Made by a program: the position numbers and the translations under genes. The notes beneath the pieces were generated by a model. The model did no database searches, was not told the DNA's origin, and saw only the letters and a program-made list of their open reading frames with translations. From a virus, in the IMG/VR virus record IMGVR_UViG_3300021185_001145, positions 19,591 to 83,590 of that record: a DNA stretch of 64,000 bases. One strand, 5' to 3'. Below are positions 19,022 through 27,991 of this stretch, piece after piece. The stretch's first letter is position 1; each line of letters begins with the position of its first letter.

Positions 19022-19264
19022 TTATCCGCCAAATCCGATATGATATGCCGTGATATAGTCTCTAATATCTTCATCCTGAATTCTCAATGTACCTCGAATG
19101 TTGATATCTGTTGCCAGTTTACTGGATTGTACTGCCGCATCGGCAATACGCTGTGTTGTGATTGCTTGGTCTGCATCAAGCACATTAACTACATTAATTA
19201 AGTCATTTGTTCTAGTCACCCACTGGGTAATAGAATTTGAATTGTTTAAAGTTGCGATTGTCAT
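19022..19264 (-). CDS. Small virion-type protein (80 aa)
   Basis: MTIATLNNSNSITQWVTRTNDLINVVN followed by a heptad-like helix. The motif TxxxWxxRTNDLI is common at the N-terminus of marine phage fibre or attachment proteins, so this may be a short fibre adaptor. It lies between the two giant structural genes, with a late promoter 23 bp upstream. Function not established. Confidence 0.6.
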   Translation of the reverse strand: MTIATLNNSNSITQWVTRTNDLINVVNVLDADQAITTQRIADAAVQSSKLATDINIRGTLRIQDEDIRDYITAYHIGFGG

Positions 19265-19281
19265 TGGTTTCCCCTATGCTA

Positions 19282-19542
19282 TCATTTATTTATAAGTTGA
19301 GTGAGTAAAGATTTGATATCTTTTAAATCATTTTCTAAACTATTTAGTCGTTTCGTGTTTGCCGCTTGCTCTTCTTTCAATCTTTTCTTTTCTAAGTAAC
19401 TATCAATTTCTTCATCACTTAGAGTAGGTATAATTGCTTTTGAGTATGGGTCACGAATAAGATTAGGTTTATCGTGTATCCCCAAGTAAACATCGTCTAC
19501 TTGGGGTTTGATTTCAGTTTCAATCAAATTTTTATCTGGCAT
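19282..19542 (-). CDS. Small hypothetical protein with C-terminal coiled coil (86 aa)
   Basis: The N-terminal half is Pro/Asp-rich; residues 45-86 form a Lys/Glu/Leu coiled coil. It starts 3 bp after the stop of the 2313-aa gene, so it is probably co-translated with it and may be a partner or adaptor. I do not recognise the family. Confidence 0.55.
   Translation of the reverse strand: MPDKNLIETEIKPQVDDVYLGIHDKPNLIRDPYSKAIIPTLSDEEIDSYLEKKRLKEEQAANTKRLNSLENDLKDIKSLLTQLINK
19287..19294 (-). promoter_or_regulatory. Late promoter overlapping the end of the 86-aa gene
   Basis: Exact TATAAATA on the minus strand, 23 bp before the 80-aa gene start and overlapping the last codons of the upstream gene. 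Confidence 0.6.
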
Positions 19543-19544
19543 TA

Positions 19545-22500
19545 TTAAGTGCTACCTGTTAATATTCTCAAATCTTGTGCATAAGGTACTCTTGATTTAC
19601 TGTCAGTAAACAAACATACTTTTACTGCAAATGTTACAAAGTTCCCAAATTCAACACCATCTTTGTTCGTGTACGTTACTGTACCGCCTGCAGGCTTCCA
19701 TTCGTAGTCAAAAGTATCACCTTCATACTCTGAGAATGTCTGCTTTTGTTGCAAGTCCATGCGTACATATGGTGTATCGTCAAATTCACTAGCATCACCA
19801 GAAGAAAGAATTTTATAGTAAACTTCAATCTCTGAACCACGAGGACGATAAGAACGCATTCTAACAGAAATGTTATCAGATGCAACTCTATCTTCAGGAA
19901 TTGTTACTTGTTTTGTAACGTATCTTGCCTGTGCATTTCCGTCAAGTGCGCTTGTCTCACCTAAAATCACAAAGACTGGTGCAACTTCACCTGAACCTGC
20001 GGCGACTGTTAGTGTTGGTGTTTCATAGTAACCCGTACCTTCATTTGTAACACGAATTCCAATAAAGTCACCACTATTATATAGTCCTTCAAATTCAGTA
20101 CCATCTGAGATGACACCTTCTGCGATAAAGCCACTACCAATACCTGTAAGTGTTATACCACCATTTGCTGTTGTGGGTGGATTAGCAGGGTCATAACCTG
20201 TACCAACACTCTGAAGTACAATTTCTTCAGAACTAATCTGACCATCATTAATCAATTGGTCGATTAGCAATGCTCTTGCAGGTTCGATATCAATTGCTGG
20301 AGAAACGTCTACGCTTGAACTAGTCATATTGTACTTGAAGTAGAATGTACCTGCTTCAGGACCTGCGCCCATTTCTCTATTTGCAAATACGTTCTCATCA
20401 GGAATATATTCAGTCCACCCAGTATCAATTGCTTGCTCTGGTTCAAGTGCTTCATTTTCAGCATTTACTAAAGATGTACCTTTATAGTAGAATTTAATAT
20501 CTGTAGCATCACTTGGGTCAATTGTCTCAACAACTGATTTGAATACTTGCCACGGATACATATCTTCACTTTCGTACTGACCAAGAACGGCTTCACCAAC
20601 AACACTAGTATCAAAGTTCGCTTTGTAAAGTCTGAACATCAAATCTTGTGTTTGTTCTGCGGTCCATGTAGAAGCGTTTTGTGACTTGAACAATGAACCA
20701 GCATATGGCTGTTCTGTAATTCTATTCGAAGAACCCAGAATTTCTGCACCCATTTCAGTGATATATGTCTCATAATTGTTAGAGTTTGACAAGAGAACAA
20801 CCGCATATTCGCCAGGCTCCAAGTAAACGGGAGATGGAAATGCTACTTCTGTTGGTGATGCAAGAACACTTTCATTATCGAATGGGTTCTCTGGCAGAAC
20901 AACATCAGCAGGCGGAATATCGACTTTACCAAATGGAACAATCAATGCGCTGTCTGGGTAACCGTTGTTTGTCGGTCTAATCTGTACAGATACAGGAATT
21001 TGCTCATCTTTACTTCTGAAGAACAAGTCAATCTTTGTGATGTAAACACCATTCGGGTGCTTCTGTGCATCAACCAAGATTGTTTCTGCAACTGGGTCAT
21101 ACCAACCAACAACTCTGCTTGAACGGCGGCGAGATACAATTCTACTTGTTGCCGAACGAACAGTTCTTGTTTGTGTAACAGTCTCACGAATAAGTGCAGG
21201 TACACGGGTTGTAACTGTAGTATTCTGCATAATTTTCTTTTGACCTGTTGCACGATAAGTTGCATCAGCCGAAGTTGTACAGTCCCTTGGGTCTGCTTTA
21301 TTCGGGTCGTCAAGTATGCGGAAGACACGTTCACCAGTCTTAAATCTCAAGCCAGTCTCACCTTCATTAGGTAAGTTGAATATGCCTGATAGAGTACCAG
21401 AACCATCTGTCTTCAATGCGTCACCGTCTTGCGCTGTAGTCAATCCAGACAAACGAGCGGTTGGCGGTCTACGGGTAACTGTAGCACCAGTAGCATCTTG
21501 TACACTAGTAACTGTACCTACAATTTCCAAAGTCCTAGAGTTATCTGCAATGATTTGGTCAATCTCTGCTTGTGTACCTGGGTTCTGTTCTGTAATAATA
21601 TCGTCAACTGTACGCTTAATATCATAAGTTGCTTCAAACTGAAACTTAATCTCATAGAAGTTACGCATTGGTCCAGGACCATAGTTCACACGACCAGTTG
21701 GGTTAATCCAAACACGAAGATATTGGTTGCCCCTTCTGCTATAGATACCTGCTTGTACGTTACGTCCATTCGGATATGTTGCAGTCCAGTTAGTATCTGT
21801 TTGGAATACAGAACCTGCACGAACACCTGAGAAACGACCTGCTAAGAAGCGGTTCGTACTAAAGCGCCACCACCAGCGGCGTCTCCACCAACGTCTGAAC
21901 CAACGTCTGCGGGTATTCGCAAATCTGACAACAATATACTCTGAAGACGCATTCAAGTCACCACGGACCTGAATACCAGTAACTTTCAGAGTTTTTGCAC
22001 GAATTTTATTTCCGTTTACATCATTACCTAAAATACTTGTAATATTGTATGTTTTAATAATACGTCTTCTATGTCTACGACCAACAGCAGGTGACCATTT
22101 ACCAGAAACGGTTGCTTGTTGAATAACAGTACGCTTAACGATACGAGTAGAGAATGTATCTTCTGCGGTTAGTCCTTCAGCAACAAGTCTGCCTGTTGAA
22201 CCGTCATGTCCAGCAACAATATTACCTCGACCCAAAATCGTTGTTGGGTCGTCAACATCATACACAAGAACTTCTTCTTTTTGCAAAAAGCGTTTTTCTT
22301 GTGCAGTTGCATCGTTAGGATAAGTCAACTGTGTACCGACAATATCAAGTGTGTTTGCTGGTTTACAATATGCCGCAACCGCTTTGTTATCGAACCATGG
22401 GTATACAGTTGTATTTGGCTTCATGCCTGATACATTAAAGAATACTTCTTTTGCTCTCATCCATGGGATGATAGTCAAGTCTACAACTTTGTTACCTAAT

Positions 22501-25500
22501 GAACGTCTAACTGTTCTCATACCCCAACGTGTACGAATACCTGTACGAGTTTGTCTACGAGTTGTTACAGTAGTTGCTCTTGTGATGCGGTCTGTTCTAC
22601 GAATAACTGCACGTCCTCTAACAGAACGAGATGCCGCAGACCTGAAAGATGGGTCACGCCATGTAGAACTTCTTACGCTACTTCTTGTGTTTGTAGTACG
22701 ACCAGTCCATGTTGTCTGCCAGTTGTTCCACTGAACACCACCACCGAAGCGTCTACGAAATCTTGTTCTGCGATTAAGTCTACCCAGAATACCTCTAAAC
22801 GCATCATTCTCACCTGCAATGTTTACATTGACAGTCGGACGCTGTTCAGTGTCAATCCAGTTGTCAGTATGCGGAGAAAGTTCCATCGTACCAACAAAGT
22901 TTGCAATGTTGTATGGGTTGACGTTAATTGCTTTAGAACACAGAGGAATTTCAACAAAAATTTCTGGTGTATATGGTAGTGTAATAAGTTCGCCAGTCAG
23001 CATAACATCGTTACTATCATCTTCATCATACTCCATTGCAACATTTTCTGTTTCGAATGGAGGACGAAGTTCACCTTCTTCAAAGTCAATTGAACAATCG
23101 TGGTCTGGGTTTGATACGTCACCAACTTGGTGTCCGTTGAAACCATCTACAAGCATACCCGTTTTAAGACCTACAGTACCGTCTGGGTTCTGAATTGTCA
23201 ATGCGTCTGCTTCACCTTCAAGTGAATTCAATGCAGACATATATTCAAGGTCATTTAGACGTACTTCAATATCTGCAATATCCCTAGAGGTATAGTTTTT
23301 CTGAGGAATATATTCATAAAGAACATCATCAGGTTGGAATGTATATGCAGGAACATCCAACAAGAACAACGTCAATGCTGTTTCGGGTTCTGGTGGATAC
23401 TCTGGGCGCAATGAAGATACACCCTTAACTAGTTTAAATTCTTGGTCGGCAGTCAGAATAAGTCTGTCTCTACGGTCAAGATAGTATGAGAAGTCAACTT
23501 CAACTGTGCTTGTTGGTAGGGGAAGAACAACACCCTCAAGGTCTGTGAATGATGTAACATTAGATAATGCCGCATCAATGGTGTCATTAGAAACAATAGC
23601 ATCTTGTCTTCTACCGCGGAAATCTAGTACGTTTCTCAATTCATACAACTGACCAGTAGTTGCAGAAGAGAACTGTGGAATATTTTCATATGAAACATCT
23701 GAGTATGAGTTTACTGTAAACATACCAGACGCACCCGATGTAATGTGCTGGAAGTATCTAAACTGTACAACCAACTGACCAACAGGAAGCGTTGAACCAG
23801 TAATAAATTTCAGTGAACCATAATCATAGAAGTTATCTTTTTGCCCATTATTCAATTCAAAAAGAGATGCTTGGTTAGTAAATTCTATGTCGCCATCAGC
23901 ATTTACTAGATTTCCGTTTACATCAATAGTAAAGTCTGTTAATGTAATACCCGAATTCGCATCGCCAGAATCCCAAATACCGACAACATCAAAAATGTCT
24001 GAAGTAAAGAGACTTAATATGGGGTTCGTTGATAAAGCAGGTGCTTCATATGTGTAAGTGTTTGTTGCGAGAGTTTTCGCTTTCTCTGCGCCATTGTTTA
24101 AGTTTAGTGTTGTTAGAATATTAAATGTAGTACCCGCAGAAGGAGCCACTGCACCAGAAACACCATCTGTTGCAGGGAATGATACACGCAATGTATCTGC
24201 GGCGTCATCTGGACGACCCAAATCAATAGAAAGTTCTACGCCAGATGTTGGACCCAAATCTACGATATCGCCTGGTCCATATGAGAACCCATTGCTGTCT
24301 GTAAAACTGCCAGAAGCAAGTGTCATTGTATAGAACAATTGTGCTACTGTACCAGAGATACTACCTGCACTTGGGTAGAATAAGTTATTACTATCTGAAG
24401 AAACGATAGGTGCGGAATCTAATCCACCGCTACCTGCGTTTGGAATAGTAATATTATTGTATTGTACTTGATATGAATAGTCAATATCATTTGTGCCGCC
24501 TTCGCTTGCAAGAAGTCCACCAGACTTAATTGAGCGAATATTTTCATAAGGCAGTTCAAAGATTAGAGAGTTAATACCTGCTTCAAATAGAATTGTAGTA
24601 TTGTTCGCTTCTTCACTCACTTTACCATCAATAGCAATTCTTGCGCTTGCATCGAAGTCATATGCACCAGATGTTAATGTTGCAACTGCTAGACTTTCTA
24701 GGTTATCAAACGTATCTCTGATAATTGAAATTTCATACAAATATGTTCTGTTTTTAATGTCTACTTGATTGCCGCTACCAAAATCTGTAATGTCTTTTTC
24801 TGAGAAGCGAACCATGCGTACTTTTGCAGTACCAATCTTTGCATAGTTTTCATATACCCACTGAGGAATAGTATTATTAGTAAATGCCTCTCCAGAATTA
24901 CTTGAAGTTGAGTAATATTGTGTTGCACCGTCAGGAGAATATATTTGTACATCTCTTCCTGATTGCCCAACAAAATTTCCGTCCCAATCACCTAGAGTTG
25001 CAAGACTATAATCGTTATTGACATTTGTAGTACCAGTCAAACGAAACCATGTAACGTCTCCTGTAGTATCAGTTACAATTTCTGCAATGACACCCCATTT
25101 GTTGCCAGCCGCGCCATTAAAGCGAAGTGTGTTACCAACTGCAACTTCACTTATTCCTGCACTCGTACCTGCGACAGTGATTGTTAGATGTGATGTAGTG
25201 ATTGATACCCAAGCACCGTAATCATAACCCAATTGATATTGAGCATTCAACAAGTCTACTTGTTCTTGGTTATCAACATCGAACATATTGAAGTGTCTAT
25301 TTGTAATAACATAGTTACCAAATTCAACACCGATGTTGTTACTTTCTGCAACATCAAATTCTCTTGCTTTATCAAGTTCTGCAAGAGTTTGAATTGGTGT
25401 TTCGAATGAACGACCACCAACGTATGCACGCCCTGGACCAATATCCAGAGTGAGTTTATCTTCATATGATTGAACATTTTCAACTACATCAAGTGAGAAT

Positions 25501-26486
25501 GGGTCAACAACAAAGTTACCATGAATGTCATATACTGTTTTTGCCATCTCATCGCCGATTGCAGAATATACTGGTACCTTGACATGTTTATCAACACCAC
25601 CTGCATTCAAACGAGCAATTTCAATAAAGTCAATATCAGAAACGCCGTCAATAACTTCTTGATTAGTTAAAGTAATACTCGGAATATATGTGTTTTTACG
25701 GACTAAGTTAAGGTCCATACGATATCTGTGACCACCAGGTGCGGTATAGTTGTAAGAACCTTCCGCTGGGTCAAGTAGTGAGTTATCATCATCTTCATCG
25801 ACAATTGTATGCGTAATATCCATGCCAACACGACATGTTGCTGGATGATTGCCATCATACTGAGAAGATATCACAAGAGTTTGTGCAGGGTTATGTACAA
25901 ACAAACCGTTAATGTAGAATACACCTTCATCAACTGAGATTGTTGTTGCTTCACCTTCACGTCCACCTGCGACAACACCAGTGTCAACAGATGAAGATAT
26001 TTCCGCAATTGCAGTTTGGGACTCATCGGTCTCCAAGTAAATTAACTCGGAGCCGAGAGTACCAGTACCCGATACTAGGGTACAAAACAACAACGGAGGG
26101 GTAGTATCCGATGAGGCACGATAGTCAATAACAAACCATCTAGTTTCTTCAAAAGAGGGAATCGGCGTGGTGGCGTTATCCCTAGTTTTAATAAACTTAC
26201 CCTTTAAGTTAGCGAGACTTGCTGTTGAAACGTCAACATTATCCAATTGCTCATTAAGAACAATGTATTTTGCGCCGTTGTTAATAGAGGACTGTGCCCC
26301 GTACACGATACTACCTTCACGGTAAATACCCGTACCAAACTCACCCATCTGATTTTGAATGATGGTCTGAAGTTGGGTCAGTTCCCTTGCTTGAACGGCA
26401 TAACCAGGACGAAAGAGAATTCTTAGAAAATCCTTCTCTTTGTCATAGTCATCATAATATGGATTAATGTTAAAATTAATTGGCAT
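19545..26486 (-). CDS. Giant virion protein with DUF4815-type N-terminus (2313 aa)
   Basis: The N-terminus (NINPYYDDYDKEKDFLRILFRPGYAVQARELTQLQTI) matches the DUF4815-type start of very large structural proteins of marine T4-like phages. The first about 1150 residues are beta-rich baseplate or fibre-like modules. From about 1230 to 1340 is an Arg/Thr/Ser-rich stretch, and near 1520-1550 an extraordinary Arg/Trp block. The C-terminal 400 residues return to ordinary beta-sandwich character. It follows gp8, so it is probably a peripheral baseplate or adhesin component replacing T4 gp9-gp12; this is inference. Confidence 0.75.
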   Translation of the reverse strand: MPINFNINPYYDDYDKEKDFLRILFRPGYAVQARELTQLQTIIQNQMGEFGTGIYREGSIVYGAQSSINNGAKYIVLNEQLDNVDVSTASLANLKGKFIKTRDNATTPIPSFEETRWFVIDYRASSDTTPPLLFCTLVSGTGTLGSELIYLETDESQTAIAEISSSVDTGVVAGGREGEATTISVDEGVFYINGLFVHNPAQTLVISSQYDGNHPATCRVGMDITHTIVDEDDDNSLLDPAEGSYNYTAPGGHRYRMDLNLVRKNTYIPSITLTNQEVIDGVSDIDFIEIARLNAGGVDKHVKVPVYSAIGDEMAKTVYDIHGNFVVDPFSLDVVENVQSYEDKLTLDIGPGRAYVGGRSFETPIQTLAELDKAREFDVAESNNIGVEFGNYVITNRHFNMFDVDNQEQVDLLNAQYQLGYDYGAWVSITTSHLTITVAGTSAGISEVAVGNTLRFNGAAGNKWGVIAEIVTDTTGDVTWFRLTGTTNVNNDYSLATLGDWDGNFVGQSGRDVQIYSPDGATQYYSTSSNSGEAFTNNTIPQWVYENYAKIGTAKVRMVRFSEKDITDFGSGNQVDIKNRTYLYEISIIRDTFDNLESLAVATLTSGAYDFDASARIAIDGKVSEEANNTTILFEAGINSLIFELPYENIRSIKSGGLLASEGGTNDIDYSYQVQYNNITIPNAGSGGLDSAPIVSSDSNNLFYPSAGSISGTVAQLFYTMTLASGSFTDSNGFSYGPGDIVDLGPTSGVELSIDLGRPDDAADTLRVSFPATDGVSGAVAPSAGTTFNILTTLNLNNGAEKAKTLATNTYTYEAPALSTNPILSLFTSDIFDVVGIWDSGDANSGITLTDFTIDVNGNLVNADGDIEFTNQASLFELNNGQKDNFYDYGSLKFITGSTLPVGQLVVQFRYFQHITSGASGMFTVNSYSDVSYENIPQFSSATTGQLYELRNVLDFRGRRQDAIVSNDTIDAALSNVTSFTDLEGVVLPLPTSTVEVDFSYYLDRRDRLILTADQEFKLVKGVSSLRPEYPPEPETALTLFLLDVPAYTFQPDDVLYEYIPQKNYTSRDIADIEVRLNDLEYMSALNSLEGEADALTIQNPDGTVGLKTGMLVDGFNGHQVGDVSNPDHDCSIDFEEGELRPPFETENVAMEYDEDDSNDVMLTGELITLPYTPEIFVEIPLCSKAINVNPYNIANFVGTMELSPHTDNWIDTEQRPTVNVNIAGENDAFRGILGRLNRRTRFRRRFGGGVQWNNWQTTWTGRTTNTRSSVRSSTWRDPSFRSAASRSVRGRAVIRRTDRITRATTVTTRRQTRTGIRTRWGMRTVRRSLGNKVVDLTIIPWMRAKEVFFNVSGMKPNTTVYPWFDNKAVAAYCKPANTLDIVGTQLTYPNDATAQEKRFLQKEEVLVYDVDDPTTILGRGNIVAGHDGSTGRLVAEGLTAEDTFSTRIVKRTVIQQATVSGKWSPAVGRRHRRRIIKTYNITSILGNDVNGNKIRAKTLKVTGIQVRGDLNASSEYIVVRFANTRRRWFRRWWRRRWWWRFSTNRFLAGRFSGVRAGSVFQTDTNWTATYPNGRNVQAGIYSRRGNQYLRVWINPTGRVNYGPGPMRNFYEIKFQFEATYDIKRTVDDIITEQNPGTQAEIDQIIADNSRTLEIVGTVTSVQDATGATVTRRPPTARLSGLTTAQDGDALKTDGSGTLSGIFNLPNEGETGLRFKTGERVFRILDDPNKADPRDCTTSADATYRATGQKKIMQNTTVTTRVPALIRETVTQTRTVRSATSRIVSRRRSSRVVGWYDPVAETILVDAQKHPNGVYITKIDLFFRSKDEQIPVSVQIRPTNNGYPDSALIVPFGKVDIPPADVVLPENPFDNESVLASPTEVAFPSPVYLEPGEYAVVLLSNSNNYETYITEMGAEILGSSNRITEQPYAGSLFKSQNASTWTAEQTQDLMFRLYKANFDTSVVGEAVLGQYESEDMYPWQVFKSVVETIDPSDATDIKFYYKGTSLVNAENEALEPEQAIDTGWTEYIPDENVFANREMGAGPEAGTFYFKYNMTSSSVDVSPAIDIEPARALLIDQLINDGQISSEEIVLQSVGTGYDPANPPTTANGGITLTGIGSGFIAEGVISDGTEFEGLYNSGDFIGIRVTNEGTGYYETPTLTVAAGSGEVAPVFVILGETSALDGNAQARYVTKQVTIPEDRVASDNISVRMRSYRPRGSEIEVYYKILSSGDASEFDDTPYVRMDLQQKQTFSEYEGDTFDYEWKPAGGTVTYTNKDGVEFGNFVTFAVKVCLFTDSKSRVPYAQDLRILTGST

Positions 26487-26541
26487 AATTGGTGTCTCGC
26501 TATCCTAAATTCATCGGTTATAATTAAGTCTTATTCACAAC

Positions 26542-26549
26542 TATTTATT
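26542..26549 (-). promoter_or_regulatory. Late promoter variant of the 2313-aa gene
   Basis: Minus strand AATAAATA, one base from the late consensus, 56 bp before the start codon. Confidence 0.45.
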
Positions 26550-26558
26550 ACCGTCGAT

Positions 26559-27857
26559 TTAGAATTCAACGATAAGTTTGATATCTTCAATTTGGTCAGC
26601 GGCACGGGTAATCGGGCGTCTGTACTCAACATAAAGAATATCACCAGTGTAACGATTAAGGTCACCACCATCAACACCACCAGTGTCAATTGCGGCTGTT
26701 GCAGTTGAACTGCCACCTGTAATAGTTTCACCAACAGCGAATGTACCCACAACATTAATCAACGAAACGATAGCGTTTGCTGTGTCATATGCAAGAACCT
26801 TAGCAGTTGCACCAGATGTTCCGCCAGTAATGACTTCATCTTCTACAAAGTTGCCAGATACACCAGTTAGTGTAAGGTTCCAGTCTTGTGCGTATGTGCT
26901 GTTTGTAGCAACTGCATCATCTGCCGACTGAGTTGGGTCACGAAGAATACCGATTTTACGATAGTCGTTGTTAGTTGGGAAGTTCCCGCCTTCACCATAT
27001 TCCAAACGAGAGTTCAGCATCACATAGAAGCCGCCAAGTTCGTGAATTGGGTCGAATGCATGTCCGCCTTTTGGTGCAATAATAGCACGGGCAGTTGCGC
27101 CTGAACCAGTACCATCTGAGATAGCGATATCTGCAAATGAGTATGCTGAACCGCGGTTCTGAACAGTGATTTTGGTGATAACACCATTATCAACAGTAGC
27201 AGTAGCAGTTGCGCTTGCACCATCACCACTGATAGTCACAGTTGGCGTTGCTGAGTAGTTTGTACCACCAGCAGTTACAAGAATAACGTCAAGTGCGCCG
27301 TCTGTGGCTGAACCTGAAGTTGCTGTATCTGCACGAACTGGTACCCACTCAGGAGTAACGAACTTGAGTGTTTCCGCCGCAGTGATTGTGTACATGTATT
27401 GCCACTTGTACTCATCAGCAGTTGAGAATGGGTCAGCCGCAGTACCAGTAGGTTCAACAGTTGATGCACCACCACCATTGTTGAACAAGCACTTATAAAC
27501 GTCAAACGAAGAGTTTACAACGTAAAATTCGTTTGAGAAAAGTGTCGAATCCTCATGGTCATACTGCGAATAAACAGAACCTGAGGTCCAGTCATAGCGT
27601 GGGATAACGTGAGCGACTTCACCAGATTGTACACGCTTGGCTGAAATCATGTCACGCCAATGGTCAAATTCAGTTTGGTCGAATGAATCCACAGGAGTTG
27701 GTGGTGTTACATCATCACCTGTTTCCCCTGCGCCTGTTCCCCATGGGTCTACACGCCCAATGAAGAGATACATATTTGTCGCGGCTGCCTCTGAAAAAGC
27801 CTCCACGAATTGTTCCGAATTGTGTAAACGGAACTTGCTAGTTACGATTGCTGGCAT
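26559..27857 (-). CDS. 8: Baseplate wedge protein gp8
   Basis: 432 aa (T4 334). AIVTSKFRLHNSEQF at the N-terminus, RVDPWGTG, VIPRYDW, EYKWQYMYTI and the C-terminal GDILYVEYRRPITRAADQIEDIKLIVEF align well with T4 gp8, which dimerises in the wedge. The extra about 100 residues are two inserted beta-rich segments (about 190-260 and 330-400) with repeated GGTSGATA-type turns. Two tandem late promoters stand upstream. Confidence 0.9.
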   Translation of the reverse strand: MPAIVTSKFRLHNSEQFVEAFSEAAATNMYLFIGRVDPWGTGAGETGDDVTPPTPVDSFDQTEFDHWRDMISAKRVQSGEVAHVIPRYDWTSGSVYSQYDHEDSTLFSNEFYVVNSSFDVYKCLFNNGGGASTVEPTGTAADPFSTADEYKWQYMYTITAAETLKFVTPEWVPVRADTATSGSATDGALDVILVTAGGTNYSATPTVTISGDGASATATATVDNGVITKITVQNRGSAYSFADIAISDGTGSGATARAIIAPKGGHAFDPIHELGGFYVMLNSRLEYGEGGNFPTNNDYRKIGILRDPTQSADDAVATNSTYAQDWNLTLTGVSGNFVEDEVITGGTSGATAKVLAYDTANAIVSLINVVGTFAVGETITGGSSTATAAIDTGGVDGGDLNRYTGDILYVEYRRPITRAADQIEDIKLIVEF

Positions 27858-27920
27858 TTGTTATTACCTCCGAAGTGTTTAAATTACCTAAATATTATAA
27901 TGATTTTCTACCATCATACA

Positions 27921-27928
27921 TATTTATA
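27921..27928 (-). promoter_or_regulatory. Late promoter of gene 8, proximal
   Basis: Exact TATAAATA on the minus strand, 64 bp before gp8. Confidence 0.7.
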
Positions 27929-27974
27929 ATCAATGTTATCGTTGTTGTCCATAATAAATCTTTCTAAGACATAA

Positions 27975-27982
27975 TATTTATA
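27975..27982 (-). promoter_or_regulatory. Late promoter of gene 8, distal
   Basis: A second exact TATAAATA on the minus strand, 54 bp from the first and directly after the preceding stop codon. Tandem late promoters occur only here in the window. Confidence 0.65.
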
Positions 27983-27991
27983 AGACACGCT

